Origin: Asterias amurensis
Taxonomy: Eukaryota > Echinodermata > Asteroidea > Forcipulatida > Asteriidae
Direction of reading: 5' to 3'
Length of the DNA: 64,000 nt
NCBI RefSeq assembly: GCF_032118995.1
Contig: NC_092649.1
Location: forward strand, 28,207,927-28,271,926
Made by a program: the position numbers and the translations under genes. Numbering within the stretch: position 1 is the stretch's first letter; each line of letters starts with the position of its first letter. The notes under the pieces were generated by a model. The model was given only the letters and a program-made list of their open reading frames with translations, was not told the origin of the DNA and made no database searches. This document shows positions 35,213 to 49,030 of the stretch, piece after piece.

Positions 35213-37949
35213 GGTCCCCTTGTATACCTCCCTCTACGGTTGTACTAGTTTCATCCCCTCTCCGCGCCCCCCCCCCCCACCCGCCCCGAGCGATGACGTC
35301 ACATTCATGATGACAAAACTTTCGAGCGGTCGCCATTTAATTCCTCGGTTAAGGCGACTAAAACCTTGAACATAGCTCGTTTTGACAGCTTTCAGAACTG
35401 ACAGTTTGCTCATAGTTGACTTATGGAAACAGGACAATGTGCTTTTGATATATGAGGGTAAGTTATGATATGAAAAAATTATACAAAATTTATAAAAATT
35501 AAAATAGGATGGTCATGAAGTGCATTCATCATAATTCATAACGGCAACGCAAACAAGTGGCAGGCTTATTTTGTGTTGCATCTTTTTCGTGAAAAAAGGG
35601 CAGGTAGATATTTGGAGTGCATGCTCTCATGTTAATAACTAATAGCCCCTACTGAATCGGGCCAAATATCACAAAGCTAATTAATAAAGCAGAAATACTC
35701 CTTGACAAAAAAACTAATTCCTTTTCTAATCCACTAAAGTAGTACAGTAGTGGATTAGAAAAGGAATTAGTTTTGTTTAGTCTAGCTACTGAAGCAAAAC
35801 AAAAAGCTGAGCTGAGAGATATTTAGACAGGGTTGCTGGGCTCACACACACAATGTTTTTTAAACTATTATCAACAGCTCTCCATTGCAATACTTGTTAC
35901 CTAGTATTTTAGTAAGTTTTCATGCTAACAATTACTTAGAGTAATTGGCCATAGTGTCAATTGCCTTTGTTTAAGTGGCTTTTTCAACTTTTCATTTGAA
36001 AGTGTTTATATCACATAACTTGTCTATATAATTATAAAGTAATTATAATTTAAATATTAAAATTGTGTAATATATCAATCTTTAGTCATACAAATTAAAA
36101 TTTCAGATGCCTGTCCATAATATCACTCAGTCTCTTTTTGTCACTTTCATTTTTATGTCAACATGCTTTCCTTGTTTTGCATTTATAATTATATTACTAA
36201 AAAAACAGTTCTTTTTCAATTTACACTAATCAGATACTGTTCAGACAGTGAGGGCACACCTCTGGATTCTGCATGATGGGAAACTGTTGACAAAGAAGCC
36301 AAGATTCATTACAAGTTCAAGACCAGCAAAGGTAATTATTGATTTTTCAAATTATAAAAATAATTGTTAAAACCTTTGAAAGTTGTGAAAGTGGTGTGCA
36401 TTTTAATACACAATTACATTTATCAGTAGGATAGATTGTCAATGAGTCAAACTACAGGAGAAAGGGGCCAAAATACAATTCACAAAGACTTGGTTACTTT
36501 AGAGAGCATTAAATGGGGAAAAGGGGACACAGAAAATGGCTATCGATTAAGGTTGCGGTTTCAAGCTCAATTACCAATTCTCAAGAAAATAACCCATAAA
36601 ACTTCTATAAATCAAGAGTATGAGAGGTATTCATTGATTCCTTGATCAGAAATTAACCTCTAAATCATTTTGTTGTTTATTTGTTTACTCTGCAGGCAAT
36701 GCTTCTTTAACCAGGGACAAGAACTCATCAGGAGGATTTACATCTTTGCATGGAAGCACCATTTGTTAATCTCTTGAGTAATGTTGGTTCAAAACCAATG
36801 ATTGAAAACGCACGTTTTTATCAGTACACTACTCACAAAAGATTTTCACCTTGCACACACTTCACCTGAAGAACCTATCAGAAGGAACATCAGCCATCAC
36901 TGCTAATGATGTTTGAATTTAATTGTATTACACGATAATAACTTTAAAAACAAATTTTCCATCCTCGCAGCAAACATCAACACTAAACAACTTTTTAGTC
37001 TTGGTACTGCTTAAAAAAAGTGCTAGAAAAACACAAGTGACAGTTTTTTGATAAATGTTCATTAGTTTTAATTTCGAGAAAACTCATGACGTTCAACAAC
37101 AACTGTTTTGCCAAACCTGTTGGGACTCGCTCATTGACAAATCAAAGAAAAACCACATAAATCACACAAGGCTACTTGTCAGGAGTTTTATCTTTGTAAC
37201 TTTCTACTTTAATATTTTGTATTGAACATTTTTGTGTTTGCTTTAAAGAAAAAATGTTAACCACTGAAGCAATTTGTAAATAAAACATTGTTTATTCATT
37301 GGAAATTTTCAACAATGTTTGATCCATTTTTGTACGTTTGTTTTTGTCTTTGGACCGCTGGGAAAAGACTCCATTAATTTTGAGGCAGGATGTCCAAAGT
37401 AAAACATAATTTTCCCTTGGCAAAAGTTCCAATAACAGTGAGTGCCCTTGTTTCTCATGAATGTTTTGCCACCAAAACAAAAAGTTTCTGATAAAAGAAT
37501 TCTCATAAAATACTTGAAAAACACCCCCATCAAGTCGGGTCTGGTCATGAAATTGTGAGCATGTAAAACTGTTCTATGGTATCGGTTTTTGGGTAGTTAA
37601 CATTAGAATGGTTATTCAATCATTTAACTGAAAGGGTTCTTACTTTGGTATCATCAAGCGAGAAGGGAAAATAAAATGGTCTTGACTACTATAGTCTTTT
37701 TTAGACAAGCTTTCAAATAAGCATTCCACAGCAATTTATTATATTATATTAGAAAAAATCTTATTTGAACCAAAGTAGCGCTCTCGTAATTTGACAGCCG
37801 AGCGAGTGTTCAGTTTATTTAACGGTCCCAATAAATAGCGCCCTCTTACAGTTCGGTAAACCAGGGACATCATGACGTCATCATCACACAACCTCGTTTT
37901 GGCGGCGGTCACCCCGCATCTTCGATCGTGCTCACGAGTTTTTTTTAAC
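35213..37949 (+). repeat. array unit 5
   Basis: 2737 bp. Segment 3 has the extra block of about 190 bases (ATGTTCATTAGTTTTAATTT to TGTGTTTGC). Long spacer of the CGTGCTCACGAG type. No MITE. The 67-codon frame is open. Confidence 0.85.
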
Positions 37950-40600
37950 GGTCCCCTTGTATACCTCCCTCTACGGTTGTACTAGTTTCATCCCCTCCGC
38001 CCCCCCCCCCCCCCCCCGAGCGATGACGTCACATTCATAATGACGAAACTTTCGAGCGGTCACCATTTAATCCCTCGGTTAAGGCGACTAAAAACTTGAA
38101 CATAGCTCGTTTTGACAGCTTTCAGGACTGACAGTTTGCTCATAGTTGACTTATGGAAACAGGACAATGTGCTTTTGATATATGAGGGTAAGTAATGATA
38201 TGAAAAAATTATACAAAATTTATAAAAATTAAAATAGGATGGTCATGAAGTCCGTTCATCATATGACATAATTCATAACGGCAACGCAAACAAGTGGCAG
38301 GTTTATTTTGTGCTGCATCTTTTTCGTGAAAAAAAGGGCAGGTAGATATTTGGATTGCATGCTCACGCCCATGCTCATGTTATTAATTAATAGCCCCTAC
38401 TAAATCGGGCCAAGTTTCACAAAGCTAATTAATTAAGCAGAAATACTCCTTGACAAAAAACTAATTCCTTTTCTAATCCACTAAAGTAGTACAGTAGTGT
38501 AGTGGATTAGAAAAGGATTTAGGTTTTTTTTAATTTTAGTCTAGCTACTGAAGCTATAAAAAAAGCTGAGCTGAGAGATATTGAGACAGAGTTGCTGGGC
38601 TCACACACACAATGTTTTTAAACTATCATCAACAGCTCTCCATTGCAATGCTTGTGTATTTTAGTAAGTTTTTATGCTAACAATTACTTAGAGTAATTGA
38701 CCATAGTGTCCACTGCCTTTGTTTGAATGATTTTTATTTTACTTTTCATTTGAAAATGTTTATATCACATAACTTGTCTATACAAAGTAATTATAATTTA
38801 AATGTTACAATTGTAGAATATATCAATCTTTAGTCATGCGAATTAAAATGTCAGATGTCTGTCCATAATATCACTTAGTCTCTTTTTGTCACTTTCATTT
38901 TTATGTCAACATGCTTTCCTTGTTTTGCATTTATAATTATATTACTAAAAAAAATAGGTTTTTTTTCAATTTACACTTATCAGATACTGTTCAGACAGTG
39001 AAGGCACCTCTGGACTCTGCATGATGGGAAACTGTTGACAAAGAAGCCAAGATTCATTACAAGTTCAAGACCAGCAAAGGTAATTATTGATTTTTCAAAT
39101 TATAACAATAATTGTTAAAACCTTTCGAAGTTGTGAAAGTGGTGTGCATTTTAATACACAATTACTTTTATCAGTAGGATAGATTGTCAATGAGTCAAAC
39201 TAGAGGAGAAGGGGGCCAAAATACAATTCACAAAGACTTGGTTACTTTAGAGAGCATTAAATGGGGAAAAGGGGACACAGAAAATGGCTATCGATTAAGG
39301 TTGCAGTTTCAAGCTCAATTACCAATTCTCAAGAAATAAACACATAATACTTGTATTAATCAAGAGTATGAGAGGTATTCATTGATTCCTTGATCAGAAA
39401 TTAACCTCTAAATCCTTTTATTGTTTATTTTTTTACTCTGCAGGCAATGCTTCTTTAACCAGGGACAAGAACTCATCAGGAGGATTTGAACCTTTTCATG
39501 GAAGCACCATTTATAAATCTCTTGAGTAATGTTGGTTCTAAACCAATGGTTGAAAACACCTGTTTTGATCAGTACACTACTCACAAAAGATTTTCACTAT
39601 GCACACACATCACCTGAAGAACCTATCAGAAGGAACATCAGCCATCAATACTAATGATGTTTGAATTCAATTGTATGTCACAATAGTAAACTTTAAAAAC
39701 AAATTTTCCATCCTCGCAGCAAACATCAACACTAAACAACTTTTTAGTCTTGGTACTGCTTAACAAAGTGCTAGAAAAACACAAGTGACAGTTTTTTTTA
39801 TAAATGTTCATTAGTTTTAATTTAGAGAAAACTCATGACGTTCAACAACAACAGTTTTGCAAACTTATTGGAACTCACTCATTGACAAATCAAAGCAAAA
39901 CCACATAAATCATACAAGGCTACTTGTCAGGAGTTTTATCTTTGTAACTTTCTACTTTAATATTTTGTATTGAACATTTTTGTGTTTGCTTATAAGAAAA
40001 AATATTAACCACTGAAGCAAATTGTAAATAAACATTGTTTATTCATTGGAAATTTTCAACAATGTTTGATCAATTTTTGTATGTTTGTTTTTGTCTTTGG
40101 ACCGCTGGGAAAAGACTCCATTAATTTTGAGGCAGGATGTGCAAAGTAAAACATAATTTTCCCCTGCCAAAAGTTCCAATAACAGTGAGTGCCCTTGTTT
40201 TTCATGTTTTGCCACCAAAACAAAAAGTTTCCGATAAAAGAATTCTCATAAAATACTTGGAAAAACACCCCCATCAAGTCAGGTCTGGTCATGGAACTTT
40301 TGGCATGTTAAACTGTTCTATGGTATTTGTTTTGGGGTAGTTAACAATAGAATGGTTATTCAATCATTATTTTAACTGAAAGGGTTCTTACTTTGGTATC
40401 ATCAAGCGAGAAGGGAAAATAAAATGTTCTTGACTACTATAGTCTTCTTTAGACAAGCTTTCAAATGAACATTCCCAAGCAATTTATTATATTATATTAA
40501 AAAAAATCTTATTTAAACCAAAGTAGCGCTCTCATCATTGGACAGCCGAGTCTCCCATCATGCTTCGTACGCTGCAGGTTTGGGGAGAGTTGTTTTGAAC
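37950..40600 (+). repeat. array unit 6
   Basis: 2651 bp. It has the 190-base block, a short spacer and an interrupted 67-codon frame. The hairpin loop is enlarged. Confidence 0.85.
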
Positions 40601-43600
40601 GGTCCCCTTGTATACCTCCCTCTACGGTTGCAATTTCATCCCCACCGCGCCCCCCCCCCCCCCCCCCGCCCCCGCGAGCGATGACGTCACATTCATAATG
40701 ACAAAACTTTTGAGCGGTCGCCATTTAATTCCTAGCTCGGTTAAGGCGACTAACAACTTGAACTTAGCTCGTTTTGACAGCTTTCAGAACAGACAGTTTG
40801 CTCATAGTTGACTTATGGAAACAGGACAATGTGCTTTTGATATATGAGGGTAAGTTATGATATGAAAAAAATATACAAAATTTATAAAAATTAAAATAGG
40901 ATGGTCATAGTCCATTCATCACAATTCATAACGGCAAACAAGTGGCAGGCTTATTTTGTGCTGCATCTTTTTCGTGAAAAAGGGGCAGGTAGATATTTGG
41001 AGTGCATGCTCAGGCCCATGCTCATGTTATTAATTAATAGCCCCTACTGAATCGGGCCAAGTTTCACAAAGCTAATTAATAAAGCAGAAATACTCCTTGA
41101 CAAAAAAACTAATTCCTTTTCTAATCCACTAAAGTAGTACAGTAGTGGATTAGAAAAGGAATTAGTTTTGTTTAGTCTAGCTACTGAAGCAAAACAAAAA
41201 GCTGAGCTGAGAGATATTTAGACAGGGTTGCTGGGCTCACACACACAATGTTTTTTAAACTATTATCAACAGCTCTCCATTGCAATACTTGTTACCTAGT
41301 ATTTTAGTAAGTTTTCATGCTAACAATTACTTAGAGTAATTGGCCATAGTGTCAATTGCCTTTGTTTAAGTGGCTTTTTCAACTTTTCATTTGAAAGTGT
41401 TTATATCACATAACTTGTCTATATAATTATAAAGTAATTATAATTTAAATATTAAAATTGTGTAATATATCAATCTTTAGTCATACAAATTAAAATTTCA
41501 GATGCCTGTCCATAATATCACTCAGTCTCTTTTTGTCACTTTCATTTTTATGTCAACATGTTTTCCTTGTTTTGCATTTATAATTATATTACTAAAAAAA
41601 CAGTTCTTTTTCAATTTACACTAATCAGATACTGTTCAGACAGTGAGGGCACACCTCTGGATTCTGCATGATGGGAAACTGTTGACAAAGAAGCCAAGAT
41701 TCATTACAAGTTCAAGACCAGCAAAGGTAATTATTGATTTTTCAAATTATAAAAATAATTGTTAAAACCTTTGAAAGTTGTGAAAGTGGTGTGCATTTTA
41801 ATACACAATTACATTTATCAGTAGGATAGATTGTCAATGAGTCAAACTACAGGAGAAAGGGGCCAAAATACAATTCACAAAGACTTGGTTACTTTAGAGA
41901 GCATTAAATGGGGAAAAGGGGACACAGAAAATGGCTATCGAATAAGGTTGCGGTTTCAAGCTCAATTACCAATTCTCAAGAAAAAAACCCATAAAACTTC
42001 TATAAATCAAGAGTATGAGAGGTATTCATTGATTCCTTGATCAGAAATTAACCTCTAAATCATTTTGTTGTTTATTTGTTTACTCTGCAGGCAATGCTTC
42101 TTTAACCAGGGACAAGAACTCATCAGGAGGATTTACATCTTTGCATGGAAGCACCATTTGTTAATCTCTTGAGTAATGTTGGTTCAAAACCAATGATTGA
42201 AAACGCACGTTTTTATCAGTACACTACTCACAAAAGATTTTCACCTTGCACACACTTCACCTGAAGAACCTATCAGAAGGAACATCAGCCATCACTGCTA
42301 ATGATGTTTGAATTTAATTGTATTACTCGATAATAAACTTTAAAAACAAATTTTCCATCCTCGCAGCAAACATCAACACTAAACAACTTTTTAGTCTTGG
42401 TACTGCTTAACAAAGTGCTAGAAAAACACAAGTGACAGTTTTTTTATAAATGTTCATTAGTTTTTATTTCGAGAAAACTCATGACGTTCAACAACAACTG
42501 TTTTGCCAAACCTGTTGGGACTCGCTCATTGACAAATCAAAGCAAAACCACATAAATCACACAAGGCTACTTGTCAGGAGTTTTATCTTTGTAACTTTCT
42601 ACTTTAATATTTTGTATTGAACATTATTGTGTTTGCTTTAAAGAAAAAATGTTAACCACTGAAGCAATTTGTTAATAAAACATTGTTTATTCATTGGAAA
42701 TTTTCAACAAAGTTTGATCCATTTTTGTATGTTTGTTTTTGTCTTTGGACCGCTGGGAAAAGACTCCATTAATTTTGAGGCAGGATGTCCAAAGTAAAAC
42801 ATAATTTTCCCTAGGCAAAAGTTCCAATAACAGTGAGTGCCCCTGTTTCTCATGAATGTTTTGCCACCAAAACAAAAAGTTTCTGATAAAAGAATTCTCA
42901 TAAAATACTTGAAAAACACCCCCATCAAGTCGGGTCTGGTCATGAAATTGTGAGCATGTAAAACTGTTCTATGGTATCGGTTTTTGGGTAGTTAAAGGAA
43001 AACGTTGCCTTGGATCGGTCGAGTTGGCCTTTGAAAAGCGTTTGTAACCGTTTTTATAAAAATGCATATGGGTAGAAAGATGTTGTTAAAGTAGAATACA
43101 ATGATCCACACAAACATGCTTTGAAATTGCGTGGTTTTCCTTTTACCTCGTCGACTAACACGCCGGCCATTTATGGGGGTCAAAATTTTGACTCCCATAA
43201 ATGGCTGACGGTGTTAGTTCGCACAGTAGAAGGAAAACCAAGCAATTTCGAGGCAAACTGGTGTGGATCATTGTATTCTACTTTTAAAATATCTTTCCAA
43301 CCATATGCATTATATAAAAAACGGTTACAAACGCTTTTGTTTTGACCAACTCGTCCAATCCAAGGCAACGTGTTCCTTTAACAATTATAATGGTTATTCA
43401 ATCATTTAACTGAAAGGGTTCTTACTTTGGTATCATCAAGCGAGAAGGGAAAATAAAATGGTCTTGACTACTATAGTCTTCTTTAGACAAGCTTTCAAAT
43501 GAGCATTCCACAGCAATTTATTATATTATTATATTAGAAAAGATCTTATTTGAACCAAAGTAGCGCTCTCGTAATTTGACAGCCGAGTGTTCAGTTTATT

Positions 43601-43731
43601 TAACGGTCCCAATAAATAGCGCCCTCTTACAGTTCGGTAAACCAGGGACATCATGACGTCATCATCACACAACCTCGTTTTGGCGGCGGTCACCCCGCAT
43701 CTTCGATCGTGCTCACGAGTTTTTTTTTAAC
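40601..43731 (+). repeat. array unit 7, with TTAA MITE
   Basis: About 2.74 kb plus a 382-bp MITE. Its first part (to about 41080) follows the short-spacer type of neighbour, and the rest follows unit 5/10, which points to a crossover within the unit. Confidence 0.85.
42996..43377 (+). mobile_element. TTAA foldback MITE (family B) in unit 7
   Basis: Flanked by TTAA at 42992-42995 and 43378-43381, the same target as in unit 2. The arms are clearly less similar to the unit 2 copy than the host units are to each other. Confidence 0.85.
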
Positions 43732-46389
43732 GGTCCCCTTGCATACCTCCCTCTACGGTTGTACTAGTTTCATCCCCCTCCGCGCCCCCCCCCCCCCTCC
43801 CCGAGCGACGACGTCACATTCATAATGACAAAACTTTCGAGCGGTCACCATTTAATCCCTCGGTTAAGGCGACTAAAAACTTAAACATAGCTCGTTTTGA
43901 CAGCTTTCAGAACTGACAGTTTGCTCATAGTTGACTTATGGAAACAGGACAATGTGCTTTTGATATATGAGGGTAAGTAATGATATGAAAAAATTTTACA
44001 AAATTTATAAAAATTAAAATAGGATGGTCATGAAGTCCGTTCATCATATGACATAATTCATAACGGCAACGCAAACAAGTGGCAGGCTTATTTTGTGCTG
44101 CATCTTTTTCGTGAAAAAAGGGGCAGGTAGATATTTGGATTGCATGCTCACGCCCATGCTCATGTTATTAATTAATAGCCCCTACTGAATCGGGCCAAGT
44201 TTCACAAAGCTAATTAATTAAGCAGAAATACTCCTTGACAAAAAACTAATTCCTTTTCTAATCCACTAAAGTAGTACAGTAGTGTAGTGGATTAGAAAAG
44301 GATTTAGGTTTTTTTTAATTTTAGTCTAGCTACTGAAGCTATAAAAAAAGCTGAGCTGAGAGATATTGAGACAGAGTTGCTGGGCTCACACACACAATGT
44401 TTTTAAACTATCATCAACAGCTCTCCATTGCAATGCTTGTGTATTTTAGTAAGTTTTTATGCTAACAATTACTTAGAGTAATTGACCATAGTGTCCACTG
44501 CCTTTGTTTGAATGATTTTTATTTTACTTTTCATTTGAAAATGTTTATATCACATAACTTGTCTATACAAAGTAATTATAATTTAAATGTTACAATTGTA
44601 GAATATATCAATCTTTAGTCATGCGAATTAAAATGTCAGATGTCTGTCCATAATATCACTTAGTCTCTTTTTGTCACTTTCATTTTTATGTCAACATGCT
44701 TTCCTTGTTTTGCATTTATAATTATATTACTAAAAAAAATAGTTTTTTTTTCAATTTACACTTATCAGATACTGTTCAGACAGTGAGGGCACCTCTGGAC
44801 TCTGCATGATGGGAAACTGTTGACAAAGAAGCCAAGATTCATTAAAAGTTCAAGACCAGCAAAGGTAATTATTGATTTTTCAAATTATAACAATTTTATT
44901 GTTAAAACCTTTGGAAGTTGTGAAAGTGTTGTACATTTTAATACACAATTACTTTTATCAGTAGGATCGTTTGTCAACGAGTCAAACTAGAGGAGAAGGG
45001 GGCCAAAATACAATTCACAAAGACTTGGTTACTTTAGAGAGCATTAAATGGGGAAAAGGGGACACAGAAAATGGCTAACGATTAAGGTTGCAGTTTCAAG
45101 CTCAATTACCAATTCATAAGAAATAAACACATAATACTTGTATTTATCAAGAGTATGAGAGGTATTCATTGATTCCTTGATCAGAAATGAACCTCTAAAT
45201 CATTTTGTTGTTTATTTGTTTACTCTGCAGGCAATGCTTCTTTAACCAGGGACAAGAACTCATCAGGAGGATTTGAACCTTTTCATGGAAGCACCATTTG
45301 TAAATCTCTTGAGTAATGTTGGTTCAAAACCAATGCTTGAAAACGCACGTTTTGATCAGTACACTACTCACAAAAGATTTTCACTATGCACACACATCAC
45401 CTGAAGAACCTATCAGAAGGAACATCAGCCATCAATACTAATGATGTTTGAATTCAATTGTATGACACATTAGTAAACTTTAAAAACAAATTTTCCATCC
45501 TTGCAGCAAACATCGACACTAAACAACTTTTTAGTCTTGGTACTGCTTAAAAAAAGTGCTAGAAAAACACAAGTGACAGTTTTTTTATAAATGTTCATTA
45601 GTTTTAATTTAGAGAAAACTCATGACGTTCAACAACAACAGTTTTGCAAACTTATTGGAACTCACTCATTGACAAATCAAAGCAAAACCACATAAATCAT
45701 ACAAGGCTACTTGTCAGGAGTTTTATCTTTGTAACTTTCTACTCTAATATTTTGTATTGAACATTATTGTGTTTGCTTATAAGAAAAAACATTAACCACT
45801 GAAGCAAATTGTAAATAAATGTTGTTTATTCATTGGAAATTTTCAACAATGTTTGATCAATTTTTGTATGTTTGTTTTTGTCTTTGGATCGCTGGGAAAA
45901 GACTCCATTAATTTTGAGGCAGGATGTGCAAAGTAAAACAAAATTTTCCCCTGCCAAAAGTTCCAATAACAGTGAGTGCCCTTGTTTTTCATGTTTTGCC
46001 ACCAAAACAAAAAGTTTCCGATAAAAGAATTCTCATAAAATACTTGGAAAAACACCCCCATCAAGTCAGGTCTGGTCATGGAACTTTTGGCATGTTAAAC
46101 TGTTCTATGGTATTGGTTTTTGGGTAGATTAACAATTATAATGGTTATTCAATCATTATTTTAACTGAAAGGGTTCTTACTTTGGTATCATCAAGCGAGA
46201 AGGGAAAATAAAATGTTCTTGACTACTATAGTCTTCTTTAGACAAGCTTTCAAATGAACATTCCCAAGCAATTTATTATATTATATTAGAAAGGATCTTA
46301 TTTGAACCAAAGTAGCGCTCTCATCATTGGACAGCCGAGTCTCCCATCATGCTTCGTACGCTGCAGGTTTGGGGCGAGTTGTTTTTAAC
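43732..46389 (+). repeat. array unit 8
   Basis: 2658 bp. It has the 190-base block and a short spacer. It is almost the same as unit 11. Confidence 0.85.
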
Positions 46390-49030
46390 GGTCCCCTTGT
46401 ATACCTCCCTCTACGGTTGTACTAGTTTCATCCCCACCGCGCCCCCCACGCCCCCCCCCCCCCCCCGCGAGCGATGACGTCACATTCATAATGACAAAAC
46501 TTTCGAGCAGTCGCCATTTAATTCTTAGCTCGGTTAAGGCGACTAAAAACTTGAACTTAGCTCGTTTTGACAGCTTTCAGAACAGACAGTTTGCTTATAG
46601 TTGACTTGTGGAAACAGGACAATGTGCTTTTGATATATGAGGGTAAGTTATGATATGAAAAAAATATACAAAATTTATAAAAATTAAAATAGGATGGTCA
46701 TCCATTCATCACAATTCATAACGGCAAACAAGTGGCAGGCTTATTTTGTGCTGCATCTTTTTCGTGAAAAAAGGGCAGGTAGATATTTGGAGTGCATGCT
46801 CAGGCCCATGCTCATGTTATTAATTAATAGCCCCTACTGAATCGGGCCAAGTTTCACAAAGCTAATTAATTAAGCAGAAATACTCCTTGACAAAAACGAA
46901 TTCCTTTTCTAATCCACTAAAGTAGTACAGTAGTGGATTAGAAAAGGAGTTAGTTTTTTTTTAGTCTAGCTACTGAAGCAAAAAAAAAGCTGAGCTGAGA
47001 GATATTGAGACAGAGTTGCTGGGCTCACACACACAATGTTTTTAAACTATTATCAACAGCTCTCCATTGCAATGCTTGTGTATTTTAGTAAGTTTTTATG
47101 CTAACAATTACTTGGAATTGGAGTAATTGACCATAGTGTCCACTGCCTTTGTTTGAATGATTTTTGTTTTACTTTTCATTTGAAAATGTTTATTTATATC
47201 ACATAACTTGTCTATATAAAGTAATTATAATTTAAATATTACAATTGTATAATATATCAATCTTTAGTCATACAAATTAAAATTTCAGATGTCTGTCCAT
47301 AATATCTTTTAGTCATACAAATTAAAATTTCAGATGTCTGTCCATAATATCACTCAGTCTCTTTTTGTCACTTTCATTTTTATGTCAACATGCTTTCCTT
47401 GTTTTGCATTTATAATTGTATTACTAAAAAATATATATCTTTTTTTCAATTTACACAGACAGTGAGGGTACCTCTGGACTCTGCATGATGGGAAACTGTT
47501 GACAAAGAAGCCAAGATTCATTAAAAGTTCAAGACCAGCAAAGGTAATTATTGATTTTTCAAATTATAACAATTTTATTGTTAAAACCTTTGGAAGTTGT
47601 GAAAGTGTTGTACATTTTCATACACAATTACTTTTACCAGTAGGATAGATTGTCAATGAGTCAAACTAGAGGAGAAAGGGGCCAAAATTCAATTCACAAA
47701 GACCTTGGTTACCTTAGAGAGCATTAAATGGGGAAAAGGGGACACAGAAAATGGCTATCGATTAAGGTTGCAGTTTCAAGCTCAATTACCAATTCTCAAG
47801 AAATAAACACATAATACTTGTATTAATCAAGAGTATGAGAGGTATTCATTGATTCCTTGATCAGAAATTAACCTCTAAATCATTTTATTGTTTATTTGTT
47901 TACTCTGCAGGCAATGCTTCTTTAACCAGGGACAAGAACTCATCAGGAGGATTTGAACCTTTTCATGGAAGCACCATTTGTAAATCTCTTGAGTAATGTT
48001 GGTTCAAAACCAATGATTGAAAACGCACGTTTTGATCAGTACACTACTCACAAAAGATTTTCACCTTGCCGCACGTCACCTGAAGAACCTATCAGAAGGA
48101 ACATCAGCCATAACTGCTAATGATGTTTGAATTCAATTGTATTACATGATACAAACAAGTTTTCCATCCTCGCAGCAAACATCAACACTAAACAACGTTT
48201 TAGTCTTGGTACTGCTTAAAAAAGGTGCTAGAAAAACACAAGTGACAGTTTTTTGATAAATGTTTGCTTATGAGAAAAAATGTTAACCACTGAAGCAAAT
48301 TGTAAATAAAACATTGTTTATTCATTGGAAATTTTCAACAATGTTTGATCCATTTTTGTATGTTTGTTTTTGTCTTTGGACTGCTGGGAAAAGACTCCAT
48401 TAATTTTTAGGTAGGATGTCCAAAGTGGAACATAATTTTCCCTTGGCAAAAGTTCCAATAACAGTGAGTGCCCTTGTTTTTCATGTTTTGCCACCAAAAC
48501 AAGTTTCTGATAAAAGAATTCTCATAAAATACTTGAAAAAACACCCCCATCAAGTCGGGTCCGGTAATGAAATTGTGAGCATGTAAAACTGTTTTATGGT
48601 ATCGGTTTTTGGGTAGTTAACAATAGAATGGTTATTCAATCATTATTTTAACTGAAAGGGTTCTTACTTTGGTATCATCAAGCGAGAAGGGAAAATAAAA
48701 TGTTCTTGACTACTGTAGTCTTCTTTAGACAAGCTTTCAAATGAGCATTCCACAGCAATTTATTATATTATATTAGAAAGGATCTTATTTGAACCAAAGT
48801 AGCGCTCTCATCATTGGACAGCCGAGTGTTCAGTTTATTTAACGGTCCCAATAAATAGCGCCCTCTTACAGTTCGGTAAACCAGGGACATCATGACGTCA
48901 TCATCAAACAACCTCGTTTTGGCGGCGGTCACCCGCATCTTCGATCGCGCTAACGATTTTCGCTTCCCGCTCGACCCCCTGTCTCCCGTCATGCTTTGTA
49001 TGTTGCAAGTTTGGGGAGAGTTTTTTTAAC
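46390..49030 (+). repeat. array unit 9
   Basis: 2641 bp. It lacks the 190-base block, has the 45-bp internal duplication and the long CGCTAACGATTTTCGC-type spacer. It matches unit 4 in all three traits. Confidence 0.85.
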